A stretch of DNA of 64,000 nucleotides, from assembly GCF_024138675.1 (NCBI RefSeq), contig NZ_CP090959.1, positions 1,364,001-1,428,000 on the forward strand. The letters run 5' to 3'. The stretch's first letter is position 1. The number at the start of each line of letters is the position of its first letter. The notes under the pieces are model-generated. The model saw only the letters and a list, made by a program, of their open reading frames with translations, was not told where the DNA came from and did not search any database. The stretch comes from Simiduia sp. 21SJ11W-1. GTDB taxonomy: Bacteria > Pseudomonadota > Gammaproteobacteria > Pseudomonadales > Cellvibrionaceae. This document shows positions 15,533 to 24,101 of the stretch, one piece after another. A program made the translations under genes and the position numbers.

Positions 15533-16816
15533 TCACGATAACAGGGATGCGTAATCCGATTCCAGTTGCTGGAAATTCAAGCCCGCAATAAACCGGCTAA
15601 AGCTAAGCCAGGCCGCCAGGCCTTTTAAATCGGCAAAGTGCGGCGGTACAAACTTGGGCGGCACCACAATGCCTTCTTGCATGAGTTGCACGATGGTGGG
15701 CATGTCTTCAAGTTGAATTTTGCCCACAAACAATAGGGGCAGTTTATCCAGCTTGCCCTGGGCAACTGCAAGCCGCATGAAGTTAAAGGTTTGCACAAAG
15801 CCTTTCATGTAGGCGATGTCTTTGGTGAAGGGCTTGCCAGTGGGGGTGCTGCCGCGAAATACCCGGCTCGCAATCTGGTAGCTGTCGTCGGCGGAAAGCT
15901 CCTTCTCCCTTAAATAGTTAAACACCTGCAGAAAGTCGGCACCGTTTTCTGCCAAGGTGACCGCGCGCACGCGATTGATGAGCTTGTACAGGCGCGTTGG
16001 CGTAGAGCGCAGGGTGATGATTTCGGTCAGCACCGCCAAACCCTCCTGGGTAACGGTGGAGGAGGGTTGGCCCTTACCCAGAAACGTGCAGTAGGGCTGA
16101 GCCATGCCGTTCAGGGTGGTACCCAGGTGTACCCAGCCCTCGTGTGCTTCCAGTACGTCTATGTCGTTTTGGTTTAGCGCTGCACCCTTGCGGATTTTGA
16201 TGTAGTCGGTGCCGGCGGCGGCATCGGCGGTAATGCCATCGCTGATCATCACCCGAATGCCGTCGCTCGGAAATACCTGCCCCATGCGCCGGTTTAGCTC
16301 GGCCACGGCGGCCTCGGCATCGATGGTTTTGGGTGCTTCTTGCATGGAGCTGTGCTTCAGCAGGCTGACCAGCGTGGTTTCCATGTTGGTGCCAAGCTCT
16401 GCAACCGTTGGATCGCCTGCGTGAAACACGTCTGAGGCAGAGCCGTACAGCTCTTGCGACAAATCGCCAAACTCATCGGTGCCACGGGCCTCCAGCATGC
16501 GCACCACCATCTGGTATTCGCGGCAGGCGCGCCGCATCATGCCTGTCACCGGGCTCAGCTGGCCCAGCAGCCGGTTGATGTCGCGCTCGATGTTGTGAAA
16601 CTCCTTGCGCTTGGCGTGCGGGTCGAAGCCGAGCTTGGTGTTGTCGTAGTAATCGGGGGTTACGGCGGGCAGTGCCTTGCAGTTGGCTGCAAAAAACTGG
16701 CGCTTGATGTCTGAATCCCATTTCACGGCATCGAGAATGCGAATGGGCTTTTGCGCCTCAACAATACGGTCTGAAAGGGCTTTAACCGTAGCGAGGTACT
16801 CGGAAGTGGCGGCCAT
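15533..16816 (-). CDS. DUF1704 (QEGLA-motif) putative zinc carboxypeptidase
   Basis: 427 residues of the family annotated as flavohemoglobin-expression-modulating QEGLA protein. The metallopeptidase signature HEGWVH (an HExxH motif) is followed about 30 residues later by TQEGLAVLTE, which supplies the third ligand in the MATCAP-type fold. Eukaryotic members of this family (MATCAP, KIAA0895L) remove C-terminal tyrosine from tubulin. The bacterial substrate is unknown. No signal peptide, so cytoplasmic. It is monocistronic, with its own terminator and divergent from grxD. The family name is secure; the peptidase role follows from conserved motifs and relatives. Confidence 0.85.
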   Translation of the reverse strand: MAATSEYLATVKALSDRIVEAQKPIRILDAVKWDSDIKRQFFAANCKALPAVTPDYYDNTKLGFDPHAKRKEFHNIERDINRLLGQLSPVTGMMRRACREYQMVVRMLEARGTDEFGDLSQELYGSASDVFHAGDPTVAELGTNMETTLVSLLKHSSMQEAPKTIDAEAAVAELNRRMGQVFPSDGIRVMISDGITADAAAGTDYIKIRKGAALNQNDIDVLEAHEGWVHLGTTLNGMAQPYCTFLGKGQPSSTVTQEGLAVLTEIITLRSTPTRLYKLINRVRAVTLAENGADFLQVFNYLREKELSADDSYQIASRVFRGSTPTGKPFTKDIAYMKGFVQTFNFMRLAVAQGKLDKLPLLFVGKIQLEDMPTIVQLMQEGIVVPPKFVPPHFADLKGLAAWLSFSRFIAGLNFQQLESDYASLLS

Positions 16817-17004
16817 GTGGTGTCCTTGGCGAGCGCAATAAAAGGCAGGAGTGTGACTAATTTATAGCAGCTTGGGAACCGCTAAAGGCGGCCCGTAGCG
16901 AAAGCGGGTGCGCTTGGGGTAGAATGCGCGGCAATACCTGAGTGCGTCAGTAGGAATTGCGGCGTACTCTTCTGGCAACACAGGCTTTGAAGTGGGGGTT
17001 TACT

Positions 17005-17319
17005 GTGGAAACGATCGAAACTATTAAGCAACAAATCGGCGAGAACGCCATCATCCTTTATATGAAGGGTTCGCCCAATGCACCGCAGTGCGGTTTTTCC
17101 CAGCGTGCATCGCAGGCCATCATGGCCTGTGGCCAGCGCTTTGCCTATGTGGATATCCTGGCCAACCCTGAAATCCGCAGCGAGCTGCCCAAGTACGCCA
17201 ACTGGCCCACCTTCCCGCAGCTGTGGGTAAAAGGCGAGCTGATTGGCGGCTGCGACATCATCACCGAAATGCACGAAAAAGGTGAGCTGAAGCCGCTGCT
17301 GGACGAAGCCGCCAGCTAA
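17005..17319 (+). CDS. grxD: monothiol glutaredoxin, Grx4 type
   Basis: 104 residues with the CGFS active site (PQCGFSQRAS) that coordinates a shared [2Fe-2S] cluster with glutathione, plus the WPTFPQLWVKGELIGGCD glutathione-binding stretch. Such proteins deliver Fe-S clusters, often with BolA partners. The GTG at 17005 is chosen because the family begins with METIETIK-like sequence and a G-rich site (gggggtt) lies a few bases upstream. The longer in-frame reading from 16957 adds residues not found in the family. A strong terminator follows. Confidence 0.93.
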   Translation: METIETIKQQIGENAIILYMKGSPNAPQCGFSQRASQAIMACGQRFAYVDILANPEIRSELPKYANWPTFPQLWVKGELIGGCDIITEMHEKGELKPLLDEAAS

Positions 17320-17340
17320 TTCGCCTGTTGGCGTATACAG

Positions 17341-17365
17341 AAAGCCCCGCATGGGGCTTTTTTTT
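17341..17365 (+). terminator. Rho-independent terminator of grxD
   Basis: aaagcccc / ggggcttt with loop gcat, followed by a long T run, 21 bp after the grxD stop. Confidence 0.9.
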
Positions 17366-17492
17366 CGCCCGCCATTTGGCGGGGCAGGTTAAATTAGGTT
17401 TGGTTATATAAACAGCGTCAAATAATCTTAGACTTTATAACGGCCCTATTTTATGTTGCTGCCTTTCTGGCCACCCTGCGCATTATTGCCCC

Positions 17493-19295
17493 ATGCTGAA
17501 TTTGCTTGAGTACTCCGAGACGCTTTCGCTGCTGCTGGTAGCGGGGTTGTTGCTGTGGATGCTCTACGCCTTTGTGCGCGAGCAGTTCAGCCCCGACGTG
17601 GTGGTGGCCATTGCCGTGGCCATTTTGTTGGTGACGGGCCTGTTGGAAAGCCGCGAAGTACTTGGTGTGCTCAGCAACAATGCCCCGGCCACCATTGCCT
17701 GTATGTTTATATTATCGGCAGCGCTAGAGCGTACGGGCTGTGTGGATTGGCTGGCCAACCGCATTAAAGCTATGTCGGGCGCCAGCCCCCGGCAGGCCAT
17801 GCTGGTGTTAATGCTCTCGGCCATGGCCATGTCTGCCTTTATTAACAACACCCCGGTAGTGGCGATATTTACGCCCGTGGCCATTGCCCTGGCCGCCAGC
17901 CGCAACATCAAGCCCTCCAAGCTTTTGATCCCGCTTTCTTACGCCACTATTTTAGGTGGCACCATGACCATGATTGGTACCTCTACCAATATTCTGGCCG
18001 ACGGTGTGGCGCGTGATTTTGGCATGACGCCCTTTTCCATGTTTGAAATTACAGGCCTTGGCCTCGGCATGGCGCTGGTGGGGGTGACGTTTATTGTGCT
18101 GTTTTCCCAGCGCTTGCTGCCGGATCGTGAAACCCTGTCAAACCAGCTGCGCATGAGCGGTGATCGCACCTTCATGACCGACCTGATGGTGCCGCACAAC
18201 TCGCCCATGATTGGTAAAACCATTGCCGAGGCCGATTTAAACGGCAATAGCGGCAATCAGGTGCTGCGTATTTTTCGCGGCGATGAAGAACTCACCGAGC
18301 CCGCGCACAGCACCATTCTGGCCTCGGGCGATCGCCTGATATTGCACACCAACATGCAAGATGTGGTGGAGTTGCGTGAAAACGGCTTGCTGGAATTTAC
18401 CGTTAACGGTGACGATAAATTTGAAACCATCACCACCCGCGATGTGATTTTGGTTGAGGCCATTGTGGGCCGCAACTCGCGCTATTGCGATCGCCCCATG
18501 CGCGATTTGAACCTCACTGCCCGCTACGGCATCCACGTGCTGGCCGTGCACCGCCAGGATGAAAATATTCAAACCAACCTCGACGACCTGCAATTGCAAT
18601 TTGGCGATGTGATGCTGGTAGAGGGCAGTGCCGGGCAGATTAAAAAGTTCTCCGATAACGGCGACATGATTTCCCTCAACGCCGTGCAAGAGCGCGCCTA
18701 TCGCCGTGATAAAGCGCCGCTGGCGATTTTCTGTGTGCTGGCGGTGATGGCGCTGGCGGCCTTTAACGTGATGCCCATTGAAGGTCTGGCGCTGGTGGCG
18801 GCGGCGGCGGTAATTATGTCTGGCTGTCTGGATGTAGACGACGCCTACAAGGCGGTGGAGTGGCGCATTCTGATGATTATTCTCGGCATGCTGGCCTTTA
18901 GCCTGGCCATGTCGAAGGTGGGGCTGGTGCAGTTGATTGTGGATCAGTTTTTGATTTGGTCGCCCTACCTGGGCCCCTGGCTGATGCTGAGCCTGATTTA
19001 TTTGCTGACCTCGGTGCTCACGGAAATTCTCTCCAACAATGCGGTGGCTGTACTGGTGGTGCCCGTGGCCATTGGCCTGGCCCAGCAAATGGGCGTAGAC
19101 CCGCGCCCCTTCGTGGTGGCGGTGATGTTTGCGGCCAGCGCCAGCTTCGCAACACCCATTGGGTATCAAACCAACACCTTTGTGTACTCCGCCGGTGGCT
19201 ACCGCTTTAGCGACTTCCTGCGCTTGGGGGTGCCGCTCAATCTGGCCATGTGGCTGGTTGGTTCTTCGGTGATTCCGCTGATCTGGCCTTTCTAG
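17493..19295 (+). CDS. SLC13/ArsB-superfamily permease with two RCK_C domains
   Basis: 600 residues. An N-terminal TM bundle (about 10-210) contains the SNNAPATIACMF and AFINNTPVVAIF re-entrant-type motifs and the GTSTNILADG loop of ion-transporter-superfamily carriers. Residues about 215-395 hold two TrkA-C/RCK_C-like regulatory domains (LVEAIVGRNSRY starts the second). A second TM bundle follows with SNNAVAVLVVPVAIG and ATPIGYQTNTFVY. Related proteins carry sulfate, citrate or other anions, usually with sodium; the substrate cannot be read from sequence. The ribosome site before ATG 17493 is weak. Monocistronic between a terminator and the porin promoter region. Confidence 0.85.
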   Translation: MLNLLEYSETLSLLLVAGLLLWMLYAFVREQFSPDVVVAIAVAILLVTGLLESREVLGVLSNNAPATIACMFILSAALERTGCVDWLANRIKAMSGASPRQAMLVLMLSAMAMSAFINNTPVVAIFTPVAIALAASRNIKPSKLLIPLSYATILGGTMTMIGTSTNILADGVARDFGMTPFSMFEITGLGLGMALVGVTFIVLFSQRLLPDRETLSNQLRMSGDRTFMTDLMVPHNSPMIGKTIAEADLNGNSGNQVLRIFRGDEELTEPAHSTILASGDRLILHTNMQDVVELRENGLLEFTVNGDDKFETITTRDVILVEAIVGRNSRYCDRPMRDLNLTARYGIHVLAVHRQDENIQTNLDDLQLQFGDVMLVEGSAGQIKKFSDNGDMISLNAVQERAYRRDKAPLAIFCVLAVMALAAFNVMPIEGLALVAAAAVIMSGCLDVDDAYKAVEWRILMIILGMLAFSLAMSKVGLVQLIVDQFLIWSPYLGPWLMLSLIYLLTSVLTEILSNNAVAVLVVPVAIGLAQQMGVDPRPFVVAVMFAASASFATPIGYQTNTFVYSAGGYRFSDFLRLGVPLNLAMWLVGSSVIPLIWPF

Positions 19296-19519
19296 GTGCG
19301 TGTTTAAACGCCTAAGTGTTTGTTGATGGGCCTCTCATTACCAGAGCGTCAATTGCCTCTTGTTTCTCTCTTACACCTAGCTTGTGCCTTTCTTACCCTG
19401 GTTCCTCTCTTACCCGATAGCACCGAATTTAACTGTGCATTTTTTAAGCAGTTTTACCGTTTGGCTAAGCGAAATACGGCCAAGGGCAATTTAAACTCAA
19501 TCTAGTTGCGAGTGTTGTT

Positions 19520-19538
19520 GATAATGTTTCTCAAAAGC
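19520..19538 (+). promoter_or_regulatory. candidate Fur box upstream of the porin gene
   Basis: gataatgtttctcaaaagc matches 13 of 19 positions of the classical Fur consensus, and the wider stretch aatg...catt is a quasi-palindrome. It lies 72-90 bp before the porin ATG. If real, the porin/FMN/PepSY cluster is iron-regulated. The remainder of the 19296-19610 gap shows no gene. Confidence 0.35.
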
Positions 19539-19610
19539 ATTAAGATCCGCGCCATCTTGATTCAGTAGCCGCTCAAGCGGGCCCATTTAAGGAAATTAAG
19601 GAAAGGCACC

Positions 19611-20864
19611 ATGTTGAAACAATCTTTGTTGGCGTTGGCCGTAAGCAGCGTTGCCATGAGCGCAGCCGCCCAGGAACCCACCAGCGCCGAGCTGTATGAG
19701 CTGATCAAGCAGCAGCAAAAGCAAATTGAAGCGCTGCAGCAAAAGCTCGAAGAAACAGACAAAAAAGTGGTGATTACCGAGCAGGATCTGGGTGCCAAAA
19801 TTGAAGCCACAGCAGATGCCGTAGAGCAATCTGTGGCCGCCGGTGGCGCCTCTAAAACCTCTATCGGTGGCTACGGTGAATTGCACCTGAACCGCTTGAA
19901 CGGTGTAAACGGTAAAGCCGACAAAAACCAAATTGATTTCCACCGCTTTGTGTTGTTCTTCGGCCACCAGTTCAACAACAAAGTGCGCTTCTACTCAGAG
20001 TTCGAGCTGGAGCACGCGCTGGCAGGCGAGGGCAAGCCCGGTGAAGTGGAGCTGGAGCAGGCTTACATCGAGTGGGATTACGCGGCCAATCACAGCGCCC
20101 AGGCCGGTGTGTTTCTGGTGCCGGTGGGCATCCTGAATGAAACCCACGAGCCGGATACTTTCTATGGTGTTGAGCGCAACAGCGTAGAGAGCGCCATTGT
20201 GCCCTCTACCTGGTGGGAAGGCGGTTTGAATTTCAAAGGTGAGCTGGCCGAGGGTTTAAGCTACAACCTGGCCGCTCACTCGGGCTTGTATTTGGATGTT
20301 ATTGGTGATCCCGGGAATGAAAAAAATCCAGAGTACAAAATACGTAGCGGCCGAGAAAAAGTGGCGAACGCCCCTGCAGATACCTTTGCCTACACGGGTC
20401 GTATCAAGTACACCCCAGCACCTGGCCTTGAGCTGGCGGCTACCTTGCAGTACCAGGATGACCTTTTGCAGGGCAGCGATGCTCTGGGCCAAGGCAAGCT
20501 GGATGCCACCTTGTTTGAAGCCCACGCGGTATACCAGGCCGGTGATTTTGGCCTGCGCGCACTTTACGCCCAGTGGGCTTTGAACGACATGATTGACGAT
20601 GTTAAAGACGGCGCCAGCGAGCAGGCCGGTTGGTACCTTGAGCCGAGCTACCGCATCAATGAAAACTGGGGCGCGTTCATTCGCTACAGCACCTGGGATA
20701 ACCAGGCCGGTGCCTCAAACGATACCGACACCGTTGAATGGAATGTGGGTGCCAACTACTGGGTTGCGCCAACGGCTGTGTTGAAGTTCGATGTGATGCA
20801 ACAAGAAGTTGGCGGCAGCGAAACTTACGAAGGCTTTAACCTGGGCGTGGGTTACTCTTTCTAA
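19611..20864 (+). CDS. outer-membrane porin with N-terminal coiled coil
   Basis: 417 residues. A signal peptide (MLKQSLLALAVSSVAMSAAA) is followed by a short coiled coil (LIKQQQKQIEALQQKLEETD, about 31-50) and then beta-barrel strands beginning with TSIGGYGELHLNRL. The protein ends in Phe (GVGYSF), the outer-membrane insertion signal. The overall pattern resembles phosphate-selective porins O/P and related proteins. The ribosome site aaggaaag lies before ATG 19611. It is followed by the flavoprotein and PepSY genes, so the cargo may be a redox-active metal or chelate; this is inferred from context only. Confidence 0.8.
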   Translation: MLKQSLLALAVSSVAMSAAAQEPTSAELYELIKQQQKQIEALQQKLEETDKKVVITEQDLGAKIEATADAVEQSVAAGGASKTSIGGYGELHLNRLNGVNGKADKNQIDFHRFVLFFGHQFNNKVRFYSEFELEHALAGEGKPGEVELEQAYIEWDYAANHSAQAGVFLVPVGILNETHEPDTFYGVERNSVESAIVPSTWWEGGLNFKGELAEGLSYNLAAHSGLYLDVIGDPGNEKNPEYKIRSGREKVANAPADTFAYTGRIKYTPAPGLELAATLQYQDDLLQGSDALGQGKLDATLFEAHAVYQAGDFGLRALYAQWALNDMIDDVKDGASEQAGWYLEPSYRINENWGAFIRYSTWDNQAGASNDTDTVEWNVGANYWVAPTAVLKFDVMQQEVGGSETYEGFNLGVGYSF

Positions 20865-21038
20865 GTGGCCCACCAAGGTTAAAAGCGTGCAGCTGCGGGG
20901 TGTGAAACGCCTCGCAGCTTTTGCCGTTGTGGAGGGCAGTTGCTTTATACGGCTTCAAAGGTTGCTGCCAGTCACTAATGCTCGATTAGCAGTTGCAATT
21001 AACAGTTACCTGTAAACAGCTTCGCACCGGAGGTTGAT

Positions 21039-21668
21039 GTGCTGACAACGAAACGCCGTTTAGCCAGACGTTCTGTATTTTGGTGGCTGCTGTTGTGTAG
21101 CTGGGCACTGGCTGCACCTGCACAGGCGCAACGTGGCGTATTTTTAACGGTAGATGAATTTCTAAACCAGCATTTTGACGGCGCGCCGCAAAGTGAAAGC
21201 TTCTGGCTAACGCCAGAACAAAAAACCGTTGCCCAAGATATTCTTCAACGCAGGCCGGGTTTGCGGGCCCGTTACTTTCGCGAAGGTGCCCGCACCGCCT
21301 GGATTCTGGAAGAAATTGGCAAGGAGCTACCCATCACCGTGGGCGTAGTGGTAGAACAGGGTCAGGTGGTGAATTTGGCGGTGCTTGAATACCGCGAAGT
21401 GCGCGGGGGCGAAGTGCGCTACCAGAGTTTTACCTCGCAATTTGATGGCGTGCGGCTACGCAATGAAGAAAACCAGCTCGATCGCCACATCGATGGCATT
21501 TCCGGCGCCACATTATCCGTGCGCGCGCTGCAAAAGATCGCTAGACTTGCCCTCTATTTTCACCAACAAGTAGGGGCGGCTCACGCCGACGTCACACCAT
21601 CAACATGCTCAGAAAAACATGGCGACCCATCCTGTGGCGCTGGCACAAGCGTATCGGCCTCGGGCTGA
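21039..21668 (+). CDS. exported FMN-binding flavoprotein
   Basis: 209 residues with a signal peptide (MLTTKRRLARRSVFWWLLLC ... APAQAQ) and an FMN-bind domain. The flavinylation motif D-G-I-S-G-A-T-L-S is intact; in this family FMN is attached to the Thr by ApbE. The GTG at 21039 follows accggagg by five bases; the overlapping ATG at 21037 is out of frame. The gene overlaps the start of the PepSY gene by 64 bp, implying translational coupling. It probably carries electrons in the periplasm between the PepSY membrane protein and an acceptor. Confidence 0.85.
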   Translation: MLTTKRRLARRSVFWWLLLCSWALAAPAQAQRGVFLTVDEFLNQHFDGAPQSESFWLTPEQKTVAQDILQRRPGLRARYFREGARTAWILEEIGKELPITVGVVVEQGQVVNLAVLEYREVRGGEVRYQSFTSQFDGVRLRNEENQLDRHIDGISGATLSVRALQKIARLALYFHQQVGAAHADVTPSTCSEKHGDPSCGAGTSVSASG

Positions 21669-22345
21669 TCCTGCTGCTGCTGTGGTTGTCTGTTACCGGA
21701 ATTTTTCTCAACCATACCGATGATCTTGCGCTGGCCGAACAGCCGCTGCGCCACCGCTTGCTATTAAATCTCTATGGTATTAGCGAGCCTGAAGTAGCGA
21801 GCCTCGCCATTGGCGAGGGCCAATGGCTCTCGCGCGCCGGTGATTACCTCTATTGGAATAGCCGCAAGCTCGCGCGCTGCCCCGGCAGCCAGATCAGCGC
21901 CGTGCCCCTGGCGCAAGATTTGTTGCTGGCACGCTGTGATCAGGCGCTGCTCATTCTGGCCAATGGGGAAATTGCCGAGCGCATCGGCGCAAGCTACGGC
22001 ACGCCCCAACCCATGGGGCCCCTTGGCCATTGTGGTGGCGCTGTGTGCATGCAATCTGGCCGGGCCAATTACCTGTTTGATGTTGATCAGCTGCGCTGGA
22101 CGCGCACCGAACAGGCCTTCACTCACACCCTTGAGGAGCAGCAACCCCCGGCACCCTTGCAGGCGGAACTGGGCAAGCGCTGGCTTACTGCCGATGTTAA
22201 CTGGCAGCGATTGATGCTCGATCTGCACGCCGGTCGCCCCTTTGGTTTGGGGCCCTGGTTAATGGATGCGGTGGCCTTGCTCATTATTGTTTTGGCCATG
22301 AGCGGCTTCGGTATTTGGCTGGCCGGCCGCAAGCGCCGCCGCTAG
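21605..22345 (+). CDS. PepSY-associated transmembrane protein
   Basis: 246 residues. An N-terminal basic segment with WRPILWRWHKRIG leads into TM1 (LGLILLLLWLSVTGIFL) and the conserved NHTDDL that follows it in PepSY-TM proteins. A periplasmic region is followed by a second TM (MDAVALLIIVLAMSGFGIWL) and a basic tail. Relatives such as FoxB and FpvG reduce ferric siderophores in the periplasm. The 64-bp overlap with the flavoprotein gene and the upstream porin point to a small electron-transfer module. It is followed by a bidirectional terminator. Confidence 0.8.
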   Translation: MLRKTWRPILWRWHKRIGLGLILLLLWLSVTGIFLNHTDDLALAEQPLRHRLLLNLYGISEPEVASLAIGEGQWLSRAGDYLYWNSRKLARCPGSQISAVPLAQDLLLARCDQALLILANGEIAERIGASYGTPQPMGPLGHCGGAVCMQSGRANYLFDVDQLRWTRTEQAFTHTLEEQQPPAPLQAELGKRWLTADVNWQRLMLDLHAGRPFGLGPWLMDAVALLIIVLAMSGFGIWLAGRKRRR

Positions 22346-22413
22346 AGCGCCTTTATTGCGCACCCGTTTGCGTGATTGCGACCTCAAGATAAACCGCTAG
22401 GCAACAGCCATAA

Positions 22414-22455
22414 AAAAACCGGTGCAACAGCAATGTTGTACCGGTTTTTATTTTT
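22414..22455. terminator. bidirectional terminator between the PepSY and M14 genes
   Basis: Stem aaaaaccggtgcaaca / tgttgtaccggttttt (22414-22449, one G-T pair), with A and T runs on both sides, between convergent genes. Confidence 0.88.
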
Positions 22456-22473
22456 GCCAGTGGGCGCAAGGGC

Positions 22474-23598
22474 TTATGCGCGCTTCATAAATTGCAGCAT
22501 CACATCCAGGTTGGCGGCGCCCAGGTGTTTGCTGCGCGCGGGCGACCAGCCCGCCATAGGCTCGGGCGTTTCAACGGTGTCTTTAAAGGGCATTTCCAGC
22601 GTCATGGCCAGGCAATCGAAGGTGTGGGCAATGAAGTTGGTGCAAATGGTGAGGTTGGCGGTGCCGGGTTTGTCTACGGCGTAACCGTGGGCTACCTGGA
22701 AGTCCGGATTAACGGCCATCAGGGTGTGCTTGTAGAAATCGAGCTCCGCTTGCTTGGCGTCACTCCAGGCTTCTATGCCTTCGGCACCGGCAATAAAGTT
22801 GTAGGGCAGGGCTTCATCGCCGTGCACATCCAGGCAGAAATCCAGCCCCACGGCTTTCATTTTGTTGAGCACGTACAGCACTTCCGGGCTGGCCTCGGCT
22901 GTGGGGTTCAGCCATTCGCGATTGAGGTTGCTACCCACGGCGTTGGTGCGCAGGTGGCCACGGCGGCTGCCATCGGGGTTCATGTTGGGCACCACGTAGA
23001 AGGTGGCGCGCGCCAGCGCCTCACGGGCGATGGGGTCGTCGGCATCGAGCAATCGCTCCAGAAATCCTTCAATGCACCACTCGGCCATGGTTTCACCCGG
23101 GTGCTGGCGGCCAATAACCCAATACTTTTTCTTGCTGGCTGCTTGATCGCCAATAATTAGCAAGTCCATGTCTTGGCCATCGAGGGTGTGGCCCAGGTGC
23201 TCGTAGGTCACGCGGTTATCGGTGCTGGCCCAGCTGATCAAATCGGCGTGGCGCTCCATGGAGTAGGGCGCGAAATAGGCAAAATAGATGCTGTTGGTGG
23301 CGGGGGTGTGCGTGATGCAAAGCGTGCTGCCGTCGAAGCTTGTATCTACCCGGAACCAGTTTTCACGGTCGTATGAAGCCACGGCCTGATAGCCTTTAAA
23401 GCCATCAACATAGGCGGCTTGGCCTGCGTTGGTAATTTTCAGTGTGCAGTCTTGGCCTTCGGCGCCAGTCAGTCGGAAGTGGAACCACTGGTAGAAATCT
23501 GATTGATTGTCTTTGCGAATGCGCAGCTGAATGTCTGCCGCATGTTCACACTGTACGACGTCAATGTTGCCCGCGTCGAATTGGCTACTGATCTGCAT
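22474..23598 (-). CDS. M14 cytosolic-carboxypeptidase-like protein
   Basis: 374 residues. The N-terminal beta domain (FYQWFHFRLTG ... NAGQAAYVDGFKGYQ) is the one specific to cytosolic carboxypeptidases (CCP). The catalytic domain has the zinc motif GRQHPGETMAEW, NMNPDGSRRGHLRTN, SNLNREW, the third ligand in LDVHGDE and the catalytic Glu in LTLEMPFKD. No signal peptide. Eukaryotic CCPs remove glutamates from tubulin; bacterial substrates are unknown. The start ATG at 23598 gives the whole N-domain. Confidence 0.92.
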   Translation of the reverse strand: MQISSQFDAGNIDVVQCEHAADIQLRIRKDNQSDFYQWFHFRLTGAEGQDCTLKITNAGQAAYVDGFKGYQAVASYDRENWFRVDTSFDGSTLCITHTPATNSIYFAYFAPYSMERHADLISWASTDNRVTYEHLGHTLDGQDMDLLIIGDQAASKKKYWVIGRQHPGETMAEWCIEGFLERLLDADDPIAREALARATFYVVPNMNPDGSRRGHLRTNAVGSNLNREWLNPTAEASPEVLYVLNKMKAVGLDFCLDVHGDEALPYNFIAGAEGIEAWSDAKQAELDFYKHTLMAVNPDFQVAHGYAVDKPGTANLTICTNFIAHTFDCLAMTLEMPFKDTVETPEPMAGWSPARSKHLGAANLDVMLQFMKRA

Positions 23599-23651
23599 GG
23601 CGAAATGGTTCCTTTCACTGAGTGGATGCGCCGGCGCCTCTTGGGCTGGCG

Positions 23652-24017
23652 CTAGTTTAATACGCGGTATCCGCGCCCGCGCAGGCAGTTTTTGACTACC
23701 CGCTGCTGTTCTTGTTTACCGCTAGCCGCACCGCGTGCAGCGCCCGATATGGCGCCCACACCGGCGCCTTTTTGCGCCCCTTGGCTGCCGTTCAAGACGG
23801 CACCTATGGCGCCGCCAACAATGGCCCCGCCGGCGGCTCCACCGGCAACTTTGCCGCCGGTGTCTACCTGGGTGCTAATGGCCTGGCATTGTGCCAAATC
23901 TTGCTGGTAGAGCGCCATATTTACCCCTTGGGTATCAATAATAGGCGCATTGCGGGCACATCCTACCAGCAAAGCGGTAAATACAACGATAACTGCATAG
24001 AATTTGGCGTGGTTCAT
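23652..24017 (-). CDS. glycine-zipper lipoprotein
   Basis: 121 residues with a lipoprotein signal (FYAVIVVFTALLVGC; lipobox LVGC). Residues about 55-100 form a Gly/Ala-rich double zipper (GGKVAGGAAGGAIVGGAIGA) that probably inserts in or packs against a membrane, followed by a short basic tail ending RGRGYRVLN. The ATG at 24017 (gagga upstream) is used instead of the longer in-frame start at 24095, because only this start puts the signal peptide at the N-terminus. It lies downstream of pepD on the same strand. Confidence 0.85.
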   Translation of the reverse strand: MNHAKFYAVIVVFTALLVGCARNAPIIDTQGVNMALYQQDLAQCQAISTQVDTGGKVAGGAAGGAIVGGAIGAVLNGSQGAQKGAGVGAISGAARGAASGKQEQQRVVKNCLRGRGYRVLN

Positions 24018-24101
24018 GGTGGCGTCCTCGTGCATCGGGTTGAAAGCGTGCGGTGTATCTTTGATACAACGCAACGCGCCAGCATCCGTTGACAACCAAG
24101 G

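Noticed and set aside
18237-19169. Long antisense ORF in the SLC13-type gene
   Set aside because: His/Gln-rich shadow of the membrane-protein codons, without its own start signals.
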